A stretch of 64,000 nt of DNA from Takifugu bimaculatus (taxonomy: Eukaryota > Chordata > Actinopteri > Tetraodontiformes > Tetraodontidae), in NCBI GenBank assembly GCA_004026145.2, contig CP034996.1:7353391-7417390 (forward strand). The letters are read 5' to 3'. Positions 22,500-35,686 of the stretch are shown here, one piece after another; position 1 is the stretch's first letter, and the number at the start of each line of letters is the position of its first letter. The translations under genes were made by a program, and so were the position numbers. The notes beneath the pieces were generated by a model. That model was not told the origin of the DNA. It searched no databases and saw only the letters and a program-made list of their open reading frames with translations.

Positions 22500-23949
22500 C
22501 CAGACTTCCCTCTCCCCAGTTACTTCTTCCAGCTCGTCCGGGAGGATCCCCAGGCGTTCCCAGACCAGTCGAGAGACATAGTCTCTCCAACGTGTCCTAG
22601 GTCTTCCTGGGGGCCTCCTACCGGGAAGGAGGTCCTCGAAGTATTCCTTCCACGATCCACAACATCCCGAGTTGAGGTCAGCAGCACACCATCGCCACTA
22701 TACACAGTGCTGACAGTGCACTGCTTCCCCTTCCTCAGACGCCGGATGATGGTCCGGAACCTTTTCGAAGCTGTCCGGAAGTCGTTTTCCACTCGGACTC
22801 AATGTCCCCCGCCTTCCCCCGGATATGGTCAAAGCTCTCCCGGAGGTGTGAGTTGAAGCTCCCTCTGACAGGAGACTCTGCCAGGCGTTCCTAGCAGACC
22901 CTCACAATACGTTTAGGGTCTGTTAGGTCTGTCCGGCATCTTTCCTCACCATCGGAGCCAACTCACCACCAGGTGGTGATCAGTTGACAGCTCTGCCCCT
23001 CTCTTCACCCGGGAGTCCAGAACATGCGGCCGCAAATCTAATGACACGACCACAAAGTCGGTCATCGATCTGTGGCCTAAGGCATCCTGGTACCAAGTGC
23101 ACATGTGGACGCCTTTATGCCTGAACAAGGTGTTTGTTATGGACAATCTGAGACGAGCACACAAGTCCAATAACAAAACACCACTCGGGTTCAGATCAGG
23201 GGGGCTGTTCTTCCCAATCACACCACTTCAGGTCACACTGTCGCTGCCAACGTGAGCATTGAAGTCACCCAGGAGGACGTAGGAGCCCCCAGAAGGAGCA
23301 CTCTCCAGCACTCCCTCTAAGGACTCCAAGAAGGGTGGAAACGCTGAACTGCTGTTTGGGCCATAGGCACAAACAACAATCAGGATCCGTACCCCCACCC
23401 AAAGGCGAAGGGAGGCTACCCTCTCATCCATCGGGGTAAACTCCAATATATAGGCACTGAGCTGGGGAGCAACGAGAATTGCCACCCCTGCCCGTCGCCT
23501 CTCACCATCGGCAACTCCAGAGTCCAACCCCTCTTGAGAAGACTAGTTCCAGAGCCCTTGCTATGCGTCGAGGTGAGGCCAAATATATCTAGTCGGAAGT
23601 TCTCAACCTCACACACCAGCTCAGGCTCCTTTCCCATCAAATAGGTGATATTCCATGTCCCTAGAGCCAGTTTCTGCAGCCGGGGATCAGACCGCCAAGG
23701 TCCCTGCCTTCGGCCGCTACCCAACACACAATACACCCGACCCCCTTGGCCCCTCCTGCAGGTGGTGAGCCCACGGGAAGGGGGTCCCATGTTGCCTCTT
23801 CGGGCTGTGCCCAGCCGGACTCTATGGGCAGAGGTCCGGCCACCAGGTGCTCGCCAACGTGCCCCGCCCCCAGGCCTGGCTCCAGGAGGGGGCCCCGGTG
23901 ACCTGCATCTGGGCAAGGGAAACTTAGAACCAATGTTATTTCTCGTCAT
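22500..23949 (-). pseudogene. Rex3 ORF remnant: endonuclease fused to C-terminal domain
   Basis: On the minus strand the coding sequence moves through frames: 23949-23570 ('LALGTWNITYLMGKEPELV' near 23670), 23527-23228 (endonuclease middle with GDFN), 23221-22946 (endonuclease end with STDHHLV), and 22792-22640 ('ENDFRTASKRFRTIIRRLRK', 'GKQCTVSTVYSGDGVLLTST'). It then continues across a deletion junction into 'GRPRTRWRDYVSRLVWERLG' and 'LPDELEEVTGEREVW'. Endonuclease landmarks WN, GDFN, the TDF block and the DHH block are present. A linker segment is lost near 22788 and the whole RT palm is lost near 22620. Frameshifts near 23540 and 23225 also disable it. Confidence 0.85.
22612..22632 (-). 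other. Internal deletion junction in Rex3 (reverse transcriptase removed)
   Basis: The minus-strand reading 'WKEYFEDLLPG' passes directly into 'RRPPGRPRTRWRDYV' without a frame change. In family members the first phrase lies before the reverse transcriptase and the second near the protein's C-terminus, so most of the RT (fingers, palm with its catalytic aspartates, thumb) has been removed at about 22620. The join is in frame. Confidence 0.75.
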
Positions 23950-24108
23950 TAGGGGGTCCTGGGCTATGCTTTGTCTGATCCCTCACCTAGGACCTGTTTG
24001 ACATGGGTGGCCCTACAAGGGGCATAAAGCCTCAGACAACGGAGCTCCTAGGATCATTGGGACACGGAAACCCCTCCAACACGATAAGGTGGTAGCCCAG
24101 GAGGAGCT

Positions 24109-24120
24109 ACATCAGGATCC
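24109..24120. repeat. Right target-site duplication of Rex3
   Basis: ACATCAGGATCC, identical to 22339-22350. It directly abuts the element's 5' end 'agctcctcctgggctacc' (read on the minus strand). Confidence 0.9.
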
Positions 24121-25119
24121 AGTCACAATTATACAAATGAACAAACTGACCATTGTGTTCATGGTTTAACTGTTTCCTGGTGTGATTCTGGCGGTGGCTT
24201 AACTGTCCTCTCCCTTTCTCAACACTTTTTTTGTTTTTATTCAACAAAAGCAAAAAGATCATATGGAATAGACTGCAGATGATAAAACTGGTAAATATGT
24301 GTGTAGTGTAGAATGAGAACATTTATATTCCACCCATGTTCTTGGACATTAGGAGTTCATCAGGGTGCAAATATAAATGAGACAGCTCTCATAATGAAAG
24401 AATCAAGAGACATTAGGAAATAAGTGGAGGTGACCAATGAAGAAAGACATGGCCCTGCTTTGAATTCCAATTACAGCCAAAGAGAGTGCATGAGTGAGAG
24501 GCACCTCTTATGTCTCTTGAGCGTGTTAAGCGTCTTGGATGTGGAGACTCACATAAAGGTTGTGGTGGGAGGTTGGTAGGTCATACAAAATGATGTTAAG
24601 TCTGTCCATTATATCAGAATGAAGAGTTGAACTTGGCCTTACTCAGATACGGCAGATGAATGCACACTAGCTCCTCAGATCTTAGATGTCTGCACTATCT
24701 CCATGGAGTGATGGGTGATGCTTTTTGGTGTGGCAAGGAAAACTATTGTGGAGAGTGGATTATCTCATGAGGGGAATGAATTAAAAAGTTACAGTCCGCT
24801 GTGAACATTAATCCATTTACCTTGACCACTATTGAATTTCCATGATGAGCTTTAACTGTTCAGAGGGCGAGATCAGTGTACACGGTGATTATTCTGTACT
24901 CCTGCAAATGTATCGTCTGCTTTATTCAATGAAAGACTCTTCATCAAACCAGAGAGAGCCCTGTGGCCTATTGATAGATGGGCTTTGTGTGGGGCTTGAA
25001 GAAAAAAAAATAGGATAAGACAGAAGGGTTGAAGGCTTCGGGGAGAAGAGGGGTGGTGTGTGGAGGGTGGGGTGTCACAGATGTCCAGCACTTTGAGAAA
25101 AAAAAAATTAAACAAGTAC
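24121..25119. other. Noncoding interval
   Basis: Nothing recognised as a gene. Short homopurine and homopyrimidine runs near 25000-25110. Confidence 0.5.
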
Positions 25120-25520
25120 CTCATTAGCCAATGCTCCAGTGCTCCCTGGAGGTGGCCGCTGAGCCAGGCTTTTTAATGAGCTGGGAACTTAAACGCTGCC
25201 AAAGTTTACACCGGCCATGCCTTTCTCTGTTAGGCCAATGGGGAGAGCCATCCCCTCCTCCTTCGGTCTCTGGTCTCCTCCACCACTTCCACTCACCCAT
25301 CCCTCCTCTTTCATTGAGAGATGCTCATGCAAACGAGAGGGGGCACCATGCTGATTTTTTGCCTTTCAGCTCCAGAGAGGAGGATAATGCTGTTTTTGTG
25401 CCACGCATCCAGAGGAATTATGTCCGCTAATTTGATTAGAGGAAGATTTGATTAACTGGAAAATGAGGGCTTTGCTTAGACTTTCACACGCTTAATTTAT
25501 CCCTTGCAAAGCAAATGCAA
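25120..25520. promoter_or_regulatory. Candidate regulatory block, homeodomain-core rich
   Basis: Contains 'tcattagccaatgctcc', 'tttttaatgagctggg', 'gccaatgggg', 'gctaatttgattagagg', 'tttgattaactgg' and 'cgcttaatttatcc'. The density of TAAT/ATTA plus CCAAT words in a block without transposon sequence suggests a conserved noncoding element. The plus-strand 99-codon frame at 25131-25430 has no recognisable domain. Confidence 0.25.
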
Positions 25521-26379
25521 CATTGAGTCATGAAACTCAGAAGGCATATCAGAAGCCCATTCACCAGTGAGATGGCCCTTTCAGATTCAAGACTATCTAG
25601 GACTGCAGTTTTTTTTCTGACATTCCTTTTAGTTCTAATGTTAGTATGATGATCTTTCTATCTTAATAAGAATACAGAGTATACAGTATATATAGAATAC
25701 ATGTTCAGTGCTGCATTTACAAGGGCGCAGGGTGAAAGTGCTTTAAAGCAATACAAAATTGATCCATAGCTTTCATCTTTCTCTGCAATCAGATTCACAG
25801 GTATTTGTTCTGGTTTTCTTCTGCTGCTTTTAAGCGTGATGCTCAGCCATGAGTGCCATTTCAGTGGTGAATGAAAAGCGACTTCCTCTTTGAGAGGAAA
25901 CAAGCCACAGACTAACTTTTTATTTCAGTTCTAAACCACATATAATGAATAACCTTACTCGCTGTCTGGCTTTATTTCTCCTCCATTTAAAAAAAATGTT
26001 TGCCTGGATTAGATTTTATGTGGCTTCATGGACCAGTGCTGCCAATTAGTCAATCACTTGCATATTAGGAAGGTGTGAGTTCTGTCATTTCCTTGTTTTT
26101 GTCATTTGTCTCATTGCCACAGAGGATGTGTTTGAATTGGCATACTCTAGAGATCTTTGAGGAAAAGAACAGAGATTAGATGAAGGGAGGAAGGTGGAAG
26201 CCCAGACAGATGAGCTGTCTCCTGTTGGCTGTCACTCCATCTTCTCCATCTGTTCACCCCCTTTTTAATTAAATCTACTGAGATGGGGAATGCTTTTTCC
26301 TCCCATGCTATTTATATATCCCATTTCTATCTTCTCATTGTTTTCCTCTCACGTTGTACCAAGTGCAGGTGGATTCGAT
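25521..26379. other. Noncoding interval
   Basis: No gene or repeat recognised. Confidence 0.5.
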
Positions 26380-26560
26380 GCCAGCATCTACTCATCTCCC
26401 CACGTCATTGCCAGCTGCTAATGAGAGTGAGCCAGGGTGGTGCAAGGCCTTGCCAGACATAATGAGCTGTTAATGAGGAGCGTTTGAGGAAGGCCCTGGC
26501 CTAGGCCTGCTGCCATCACCTCCTGCAGCCATTATCTCCTCAGTACAGACCATAAATATA
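26380..26560. promoter_or_regulatory. Candidate regulatory block
   Basis: A compact, GC-balanced stretch with 'gctgctaatgagagtgagcc', 'cataatgagctgttaatgag', 'cctggcctaggcctgctgcc' and 'gccattatctcc'. The first two share the word TAATGAG, which occurs twice, with a related ATAATGAG between. It is not simple sequence. Function is inferred from motif spacing only. Confidence 0.25.
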
Positions 26561-29500
26561 TGCTTCAGTCACTGAACTTTGAGACATATGGATACAAGCT
26601 GTGAAATTTATTTTAAGTTAAACAAAGTTGGTATTTCTTCCATCGAAGCATCCAGTGAGGCAATAGAGGTTAGGGGTAGTTTTTTTTTTAAATCCCAAGA
26701 TTTCAGGTAATTCCATTTGGGAATTCTCCATTCTTCTTGGCAGCCCATTTGCCGATCACATCATAACATCTACGCCAATGCCGTCGGCCATGCTGGGGTA
26801 CTTCACCAACTATTGGTTTGAAACAGAAAGAAAAAGACCCCAATTCTCCATTTCCAAGTTGGCACATGTGGCTGAAACTCCAGCCTGACCTGATGCTTCT
26901 TTATGAATGCATTGGAGCTCCCACCACGATCAATTGCATGACTTCACCGAGGTTGCACAACAGTCTGCGTTGTGATTTTGTTGTTGTTTTTGTTACTCCG
27001 TTGTTCCAACAATGACCAATATCTGATGATTCGATCAGAAAAAAAGGCATTATAGAGCGTTAAACGTGAGAAAGTTGTGTCTCTATGCTTCCTGGAGGAT
27101 TAAGGGAAGTGAATTATTTGCTTCTTTTCTCATTTTTAATTTGGAAAAGAGCACCCTCAGGTTTTCATATCCGCTTATGATGACTAAGATTAATTTACCA
27201 CAGATATTACCTCATTGAAAAGGGATGTTAGATGTAATGAATAGTGACAACCAACAGTTAATGTAAGTAATAACAACTATGTGGAAAGTAATTCACATGT
27301 TCTTTGGATATGAGCACAAGCCTTATACCTTCTGCCTCTTAATTACCAAACTATTGTTGATAATAGTTATACTTTTAATGTTTCATTTCTTTGTCTCTCC
27401 ACCTTTTACTTTTAGCCAAGATCTAGCAGGCTTTGTGCCCTGGGATAGATGTTCTCACTTGCTGCTGAAACTAATATGAGTCGATTTAGAAGCATGTTGA
27501 AGAACAATTATGTTACACTTCTTCTACTGTAGCTCACACTGCCTGAGAAAACACTCCTACCTAGCATCATTTTCACGTGTTACATTTGTCATCTTATCTC
27601 AGTTTGTACGGCGATGCAGTGTCTCCCTGAATTGTTCATAACTTTGTGCTAATGATTTGAACTCCTGCGTATACAGAGTTATTATTTCTGTGGAACGTTG
27701 GCCTACTGGACCGATGTCACCTTATTTAAAGTTACTATCAAGCCATTGCACATACGAATATATGAAGGTATTAAATGCATCTTTCTTAGTCCACTCAACC
27801 CCTCAAAGTGCTTCGGATGTCTGTCATCACCCATTCACACACATTAATTTACTCCTGGCATCTTCTCACCTGCTCATCTATAGAGATAACCATTCATCAT
27901 TCATACACCAACGATGCAGAATGTTGAGCTTTATTTGGAGCAGTTATGTATTATTAAGTAACTCAGACACTCACAAAGATACACAGAATGTTTCGCCTGA
28001 ACTGGGTACTAGCAAAAATAACCCAGTTTATGTTCATTATACTGTACTGTATATGACAACTTTAGCATATATCTTCAGGTATAGTTATGGAGGTATCGTT
28101 TCTGATATTGTTGGCAAAGCATAATGAGAATCAACACAATTTTGGAGCAGATATAATTCATGCAAAGGCATGTATGTTGTGATCTGGATCCAAAGGTATT
28201 TTTACCTTCAAATCACATATTTTCATTAATATTAATAATAAGAAAACACTGTATTTTACAATTTGGAACAAATTTCTGTTGAAATTGTGTACATTTGTTC
28301 TGAATCTCTATGGTGGTAGCTATGTGATATAGACCAATATGTTGATATTGGTCCAAAATATGTAATCTAGATGCTAATAAGTCAGACATGTATTGAAAAG
28401 GTATGCAGTCATTTACTATTTGTGTTTTCACAAACTGTTTGAAGAGAAGGTCATAAAGACATAAAGCTTTATTCTGAAAGAAGTTTTAAAAAGTTAAGTG
28501 AAAGCGCAACTACAACAGACCATTAGTGAAAAGGCAGGATGTGCTGTATTTGCACTGAGGCTCACACCAATTTGTTTTGCTGGATAGAACAGTTAATATA
28601 GCTATGATCTTTATGCCAGACTGCCAAGGCCTTTTCAGGTGCCGCTGTTAAGAGCTTTTTCCTTGACAATAAAGGCAGCAGCTTTCTTCCATCTAAACAT
28701 CAGCTCTCTTTGTTGAATGATTTCTTTCTCTCTTCAGGAGGTTTTCTAATTGACCTTGGGGAGGTAGAAATTACAACCTAAGAGTAATTTGGATTTGGAC
28801 TTTTTTTTCCATCTTCACGCTGTCCAAGTCTTCTACTTGCATTCAGTAGAATATATAAATGAAAAGGGTGGGTTAAATTTGGCTTGTTCTACTTCGACAC
28901 TTCAAAATGATCTTAAATGAAGGCTTCAAATGAGTCTTTCAAATCCTCAATTCCTTTCACATTCTGAAAGTCATTGATTTCTTGGTTAATCGTACCATTT
29001 TTTTTGGGGGGGGGGGGATCAAAGTTGGGACTTGGGCTTGTGTATTGTGTGTGCATGTGTCCTGAGTCCCAGCAAGATTTGCTGTTAGGCAAGCCTCAGC
29101 CCATGGCACTGCCAGAACAGGTTGAGTTTCAAAGGGGCTTATCAGGGGAATTAGACAAGCCTTTGGAGTTTGAGCATAGCGTAATTCCTGGTGACCTTTC
29201 CTTGGCTGTTGGTTTGACTTTTTGTGTTGATCAGAAAGTGCTCTAACAAGCTTCTCCATTTGTGAGACTGGGGATTATGGATCTCCTCTGCCCTCACAAG
29301 AAGCCTTCCGTGGGTGGGGAGGGAAGAACACAGAGAGAGAGAACAAGAGAGAGATAGGAAACCACCAGCTAAAAGCCTGAACGGTTATGTCTGTCTCTAC
29401 TGGTGAAGAATCTATGCTTCTAAGGGTCAACTTGTTGGACACTGACAAACCTTTCAGATGATTGTTGTAATTGTTTGACATGTGTTTGTATGTTTTTTAT

Positions 29501-30206
29501 TTTGGAAGGGATTCTCTTACTGTTTTCATGCAATATTAATTTCATCATCTCTGTCTAGTAATTAGGAATACTTGAGGATTTCATTCTAAAAGACTCACTG
29601 TTCATATCAAAGATTATTACCCCTCCTCCAAACAGATGCAAATACATGCAACTGTTTCCAAACGCATAGCAGCTTTTTTAATTGCGCTGTCCTAGAAGCT
29701 GATATCCTTAGCATCATCACATTTTTGGACTGCATGTTTTCTTTTTGAACTTCATTACAGCTGAATGCAAAGACGAGATTACTATATCTGATTGCATTCA
29801 TTATTCTTGTGCAGATTACCTTGTTCAGAACCTCCTGCAACAGTTTGAGTGATTGCATTTAATCAGTCTTTCCTACCTTAATTATATTAACAAAAATCAT
29901 TACATCACTTGTAATTACAAATGAAAAAATGTATTGAATACTTGAAAGGAGTATTAATGCTTGTTTGTTGCTTTTGATATCCCAGCCTGCAAAGGTCATT
30001 TAATATTTAAAAATATATTTGGCTTTGACTAGATCTAGGCTCTTGACTAACTTTAACTGAACAAATTGCATTTTTAAACATTTTTTTTTAAAAGGAAACA
30101 AACTACTACTCCATACTTATCTTAAAACTAAAAATGTCCCTATGTTTCCTGATGTTGTATCCCTTTAATAAATCTCCAAATCCTTGTGGTCATAATGATG
30201 GATGAG
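26561..30206. other. Noncoding interval
   Basis: No gene recognised. At 27820-28010, phrases such as 'cacccattcacacacatta', 'cctgctcatctatag' and 'catacaccaacgatgcag' recall the body of a widespread teleost SINE, but similarity is patchy and no promoter boxes are visible; the 155-codon frame 27657-28124 runs through it and is probably not a gene. A run of G lies near 29005-29017. Confidence 0.45.
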
Positions 30207-30236
30207 CATCATCATCATCACCATCATCATCATCAT
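30207..30236. repeat. (CAT)n trinucleotide microsatellite
   Basis: Ten CAT/ATC-type triplets with one interruption (CACCAT). Confidence 0.95.
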
Positions 30237-33200
30237 AATGCAGGAGTCATCGGGGCAACCCTTCCTTTCTCTGAACTGCATTATCATAAAAGTGATTTAG
30301 GACTGATTGATGCAAATGGCCGTCTGTGCCTTTTCTATCATTAACTGGCCTTTGCTGTGGCCACAGGCACTGATTAAAGCCATCATTTTTAGCTACTTGT
30401 TAAAGCAGGGACGGATCCAGCGAGGGGGGGGGGACTTAAAGAATCTCTGCTCTTCCGATTTTTTAATTGTTGTGTCCTGACTCGGCCAGACTGAAAATAA
30501 TGTGTGGTCAGAATGTTTCTCACAATAGCTTTTCAGTCCAGGCTGACTCTGAGTTTGCTGCTACAGAGATGCACCAAGAAACAGTGGGGTCTAATTTGAA
30601 GTCACTTTATTGTTTCTAGAATTTTTTTCTTTTTGTCTGATAGTAGGAAACTGTTGACAGGCAAAAGAAAGAAAAATCAATAAAGCTCTCTTTTATATTT
30701 CTGTGTTGCCCATGGCTATAAATCACAAAAGAATGCTCACAAAGAAATTGAAACAGTATCTTTTTTATAAGGGAAACTGTTGATTAAAACCACCACGACC
30801 ACCCCAGGTATTCATGGCTGCTCCACGACTCCTGGCAAAGATAGTACTCTCGTTTGACACACACATATTGAACATAAACATGAGTGTGTTTGTATGCTAG
30901 TTGCCAACAGAACCCTTATCTTCCTTAAACTTCTCCAGCTGAGCTCTCCTCTTCCAGGGCCTGCAGAACTACCATGTTCTGGGGACCTGTGCTAATGGCC
31001 TGAGGAGAGCTTGCTGCTATGGTGCTCAGCAAGCCTACCACCCCCATGTATATAAACTCCAATCCTCTACTTCCCACTCTGCCTCTCTGTAATCTTTCAG
31101 TGTGATTCAGCCTCCCTCAGATCTCATGCTGAGAAAAACAATGAGAGGTGTAAGATGGGTTTTCTTCATAGCAAGGGACTTGGATGCTGAGCTTTATTAC
31201 GAGAAGCTGGCTGACAGTCTATAGGCAGGGTTTCTTAATCTAATAAAAATACTAATTATATAATCTTGGCAATAACATGATTATAACAGAGAAAATGCTA
31301 TCAGAATGTGTGTCAACACTACAGTTGGACTCTCCAAAGATAGAAGGTTCTCATGGTTCTCAGGTGTTGACATTTTCAAGGTGTATCAACTGGAATAGAT
31401 CCCCTCATGAGAGTCAAATAATAAATGCTGTAATAGTTTAGAGAGAGATTGGAAATTAAATGTTGCTAATTTGCTATGATGTGTACTTTAATTGAAAGAC
31501 TTCAGTTTTGCTGTAGTTCTGCCTAAAAGCTATTTGAAACGCTCTGTTTATGGTCCCACTTAATCCTTGTTAGTTTTAAAGAACACATGTTCCAGTTTGA
31601 AGTCACGTACATTTAAGATTCATAAATAATTCTTGTTTACAGGTCTTACAACATATTTTCTTACTGTCATGGCCATGTCTACTACCACAATGTACACATC
31701 AACTTCTGCTCAGACTTTCCAAGCATGCACATATACATGCATATTTATCTCCTGAACTGTTATAATAAATCTTACTTCAGGCAAAATGAATACTAGCAAT
31801 TTATATTTTAGTTGCTGATTCTTGCTTGTTTTAGTTTGTACATTAAACATTATGTGTGTATTACAAAATATTGCACACTTACACTCATAGTAGCTGCTTT
31901 CCAGGATAAAAAGAAAGCTATGGTCTTATGGTGACCCTAACTAGTTGATCAATACTTGAAATATTGTTAGTGTTGCGTCTTGTGTAAGTTGCATATTGGA
32001 AAGAGTCTGTAGGCAGCATGCAGCTGACGCTGCTCTGATGATGTTCAGAGGTTTAATTAGTGCCGGGCTTTTTGAACAATTTTATACTGTTTAAAGGAAG
32101 AAGATCCTGTCTCAATGATTCCCTCTGTTATTCTTTTAGAATGAGGAAAACAGATAGTTTCCTCTGTGGTTGTCAAACCTGAAGGATTAAAGTCTTTAAG
32201 GACCATTACAGACTCAACAATGATTATTGGAAATGGAAGGACACAGGCAGGCATCCATCGTCCATTTGCGGCTTTAGCCTGACCTTAACATGGATTATGT
32301 CATACATCAAGTCATGGCAGAATGCTGCTCCAACCTTATCAGCAGTGGGCTTAAGCTCTCAAGGTGCCCAGACAGCTGACGGAGACATTATCCTGAGGAG
32401 AAATGCCTGCAGGGCCAAGCTCCACAGGAAGGTTCTACCTCCATACCATGATGTCCTCGGAGAGGAGGGGTTGACAGGGTATTCATGACTAAATATTATC
32501 CCTGAACATCATTCAGGATTAAAAGATCATGGCCCAAACTCCTATGACATAATATGCTTGGTCAAAAGGGAAGCAACCCATCCCTTTGTAGTAGAGCTCA
32601 GTATAGTCTCACTTTTTTTTTGCAGCTCTAGGGGCCTGCATTAACTTGGTCCATTATGTAAAATCAGTTTGTAATAGTAGATCGTAAATCAGCAGCTGAA
32701 TCATTTCAAAACAAGGTGTTGTTGTTGTTGTTAAGCTAGTACGTACAGATACTGGTTTACTTGGAAAAGTTGTATGTGTCCTCTGGAGTCATTTCTCTTT
32801 TGTTTTTTGGTGGCTGAATGTGTAGAAAAAAAGAGAAATGATGCATAAGAGCTAAGACATAGCTCAGTGTAAGCCAGAAAAAAAATCCCAGGCCAAAATA
32901 CATAGCCCTCAGGTAATCTACCTTCTTAACCCCAGCCTGCCTGGTCTGTTAACACTGTGTCTTTGTTACAAACTGGACAGTGTTGCACACTATCTTGACC
33001 TTATTATGCCCTTGATTATGTTAATCAGCAGGTATAATCACCCTTTTGTGTATGGAGGCTAGGATTATTACCATAAATATAAACTAATTTATACTTTACA
33101 AGAAAACAGAAAAGCAGCTAAATATCATCGCATTGTCATAGTAATAGCCCACAGTAGCTACTATAAAGTACAGTAGCTCATATTCAGTGTAAGGAGCTAA

Positions 33201-35686
33201 GGCTCAGATGAAACAGCTTTCTTTTCTCTCTAATCAATTTTGTTTCAATGTTTCCTCATTCGAGTCATACATGTACGCCAAGTTATACAGTTACAATAAA
33301 GTGCACTCACAAATTCATCGGTTTCAAATCATTTTCAAAAGTAATTGTAAACTCTGCCTGGAATGTAATTGAGAAATAACTACCAGTAATTCCCATTTTT
33401 GAGTAAATTTCCCAATGCAGGTCATCCTGTATCTGTTTGACTCTCCACTGAGGTAGACTCTCTCTTTGACCTCCACCCTGTGTAAAAGAAGCAGTTTAAC
33501 TTTAATCTGCTCAGGATTGTTCCAGCTGTTTCTTTGCGAGTCCAACTCCAGCTGTCAGTAATTACCAGTGTAGATGCTGCCCATGGCTTTGTCAACAGTG
33601 CCCTTTAGATTAGCAATTACTTCTTTTTTTTTAAGTAAAGGGGAAACTCAGACACTCGGGACAAAATGTTTTTCCACTGAGTGAAGCTCAGTCATAGAAG
33701 GTAAAGGTTGCTCTGGTTCGCTGTGGTCCACAACACTTTTTGGCTTTGATTCTTTGCCCAGCTGTTGGGATCTGCAGTACTGCATATGGTTCCACTTACT
33801 CTCTAGGGGAGGAAAATAAATGGATTGTTTTTCTATTGTGGTCTCACTCATTATGCAGTTCCAAAACCAGCTTTTGAAGATTAGAAACGTGTGCCTATGA
33901 GGTAACATATACCTATACTGTATGTTAGCATGGAATCTGCTTTTCATTTACATGGTTTTTTAACTACAGGAGCACACAAGGACCAGTATTGTACATCATG
34001 TATTTGTTTTGGCTGTAGTTTGAGCTTGACAGACTTTCAAAGCCAGCTGCTTTAATCATTCTATATTTTTAAAGTGTACAATCAGGCTGCAGCTGAATCC
34101 TGATTCCCTTTTTAAAACATTGTCTTGACTGCCTTGTTTTCATTGCCAACACTTAAAATCCCCCCCCCCCCAAAAAAAAGGCAGAAGTTGTTATTTCAGT
34201 AAAATGTTTACTGCCTTGATTTTTTTTTCTTCGAAGCATCTCTGTAGATTGTGACTGACAACATTGTCTTACTGCTGACCATCCAGAACTAACACCTATG
34301 ATCCAGGATTCTCAAGCACTCTGTGAAGGGTTATTTCTACTGTGTAACAAGGCTTCTATGCCTTGCCTGCCCTGAAACGTAAAGGGTTAGTCGTCTGTCA
34401 GTGCCTTTGAGGACTATAAGCCTTCTTGCTGAGAGGTCACAGACCACTTACACCGTAAAATGGAGAAAGAGGCTATAGATGACAGGGGATAAGATTGACA
34501 CAGGATACCCTCCCCTCAGTGCAAAACCCTCTTCAGAATTCCTACCTTGCTTTTCTCCACAGTTCTTGAACAATGAAAGCACATGTGGCTGCTTCTCTTT
34601 GGTTTGGTCACAGTTGTCTTTCACTATTTAAAGACATTGCCTGGGAGAAGAGCAGGAGTAAGTCCGTGTTTTTCTTACCTTTGGCTGCTCTGACTAAAAA
34701 CCATTTGAAATGTGGAAAATGCTCAGTATCCAACTGAAAGCGTCATTGCGTGGCTTATTGCAAGTTAAATGTGTAATTTGCTATAATGCAGATGATTATA
34801 TCACAATACTTGGCATGTTGGTAACGAACATAATTGACAACCAAAGGAGATGGAGGGTCTGTAAAATACTTTATTTCAATGCAATCACTTCAAGGCAGAT
34901 AGGCTGCACAACAGCACCATTCATCTGTCAGAATGTCAGCTGAATCTAAAAAATCTTTGTTGAAAAAGACACAAGGTGGCATGTTGATCTGTGTATAAAT
35001 CCTTCAGATTGCTGAGGAAAGGAAATCCAGTTTTTGTAAACATAACTGTCACAAACAGCATTCAAAAGAATGTTTTGTGTGATCTTTAAGGATCTGTTGT
35101 TGCTAGTGAAGCACTGGCATGTTCTCCATATTTTGAAGGCTGTAGAGCGTCTGTTGTCATATTTAAATTTTGGAAGCAGGATTAGTCTGCAGAGTTCAGA
35201 CAGCAAGGAGATGTGGATGTGTATTGGATGCAAGCTACCACAGAATCATGCGGCCTGCCCTCCTGTGATTACAAGACACTGTTGTGACCTTCCATATGTC
35301 ATGGTGGGTTGATGTCAAGACAAGTTCACAGGCCTCAGTGAGACTACAATGAGCAGCTTGACAACTTTTCCACTTTTTAGTTGCTCTGTTTTCTGGACAG
35401 TAATCTTTTTCACGTTCCAGATGTAGAGACAATTCGTCCTTTCAACTAGCAACTACACTTTTTTCTACCTTAAAAAAAGGGACATTCATGGACATACAGA
35501 CCAATGCAGACAAGTGATTCAAGGTTCAGATCAGATGATCATACTCAGTGATGTAGCGGTTTAACCATAAAGTGCAGTGTGAAATCAGATCTCACTCTTC
35601 CCTGTTAAACAGCTGCTTTATTGGCTGAGGTGCATGTTGTCTTCCTGTTCCCTCCGTGAGGGAGGCAGATTCCTGGTTATAATGCA
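30237..35686. other. Noncoding interval
   Basis: No gene or mobile element recognised over 5.4 kb. All frames are at most about 100 codons. Homopolymer runs: G near 30424-30433, C near 34160-34171. The segment at 30250-30390 is repeat-free with 'cattaactgg' and 'gattaaagcc' words and might be regulatory. Confidence 0.5.

Larger units (their letters stand above)
22351..24108 (-). mobile_element. Rex3 (RTE-clade LINE), internally deleted, both ends and TSD present
   Basis: A minus-strand insertion of about 1.76 kb bounded by a perfect 12-bp duplication. From its 5' end (24108): a GC-rich leader, the apurinic-type endonuclease, a short linker, then a jump directly to the C-terminal domain, a stop, and a 3' tail of (GGAT)n repeats. 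Recognition as Rex3 rests on endonuclease phrases ('VVCAYGPNSSSAFPPFLES', 'LLGDFNAHVGSDS', 'CTWYQDALGHRSMTDFVVVS', 'KRGAELSTDHHLVVSW') and on the GATG-type tail. The reverse transcriptase is absent, so the element cannot move by itself. An unbroken target-site duplication and readable coding blocks suggest a younger insertion than the other LINEs here. Confidence 0.9.

Noticed and set aside
27657..28124. 155-codon plus-strand frame
   Set aside because: It overlaps wording that recalls an old SINE; no protein family recognised.
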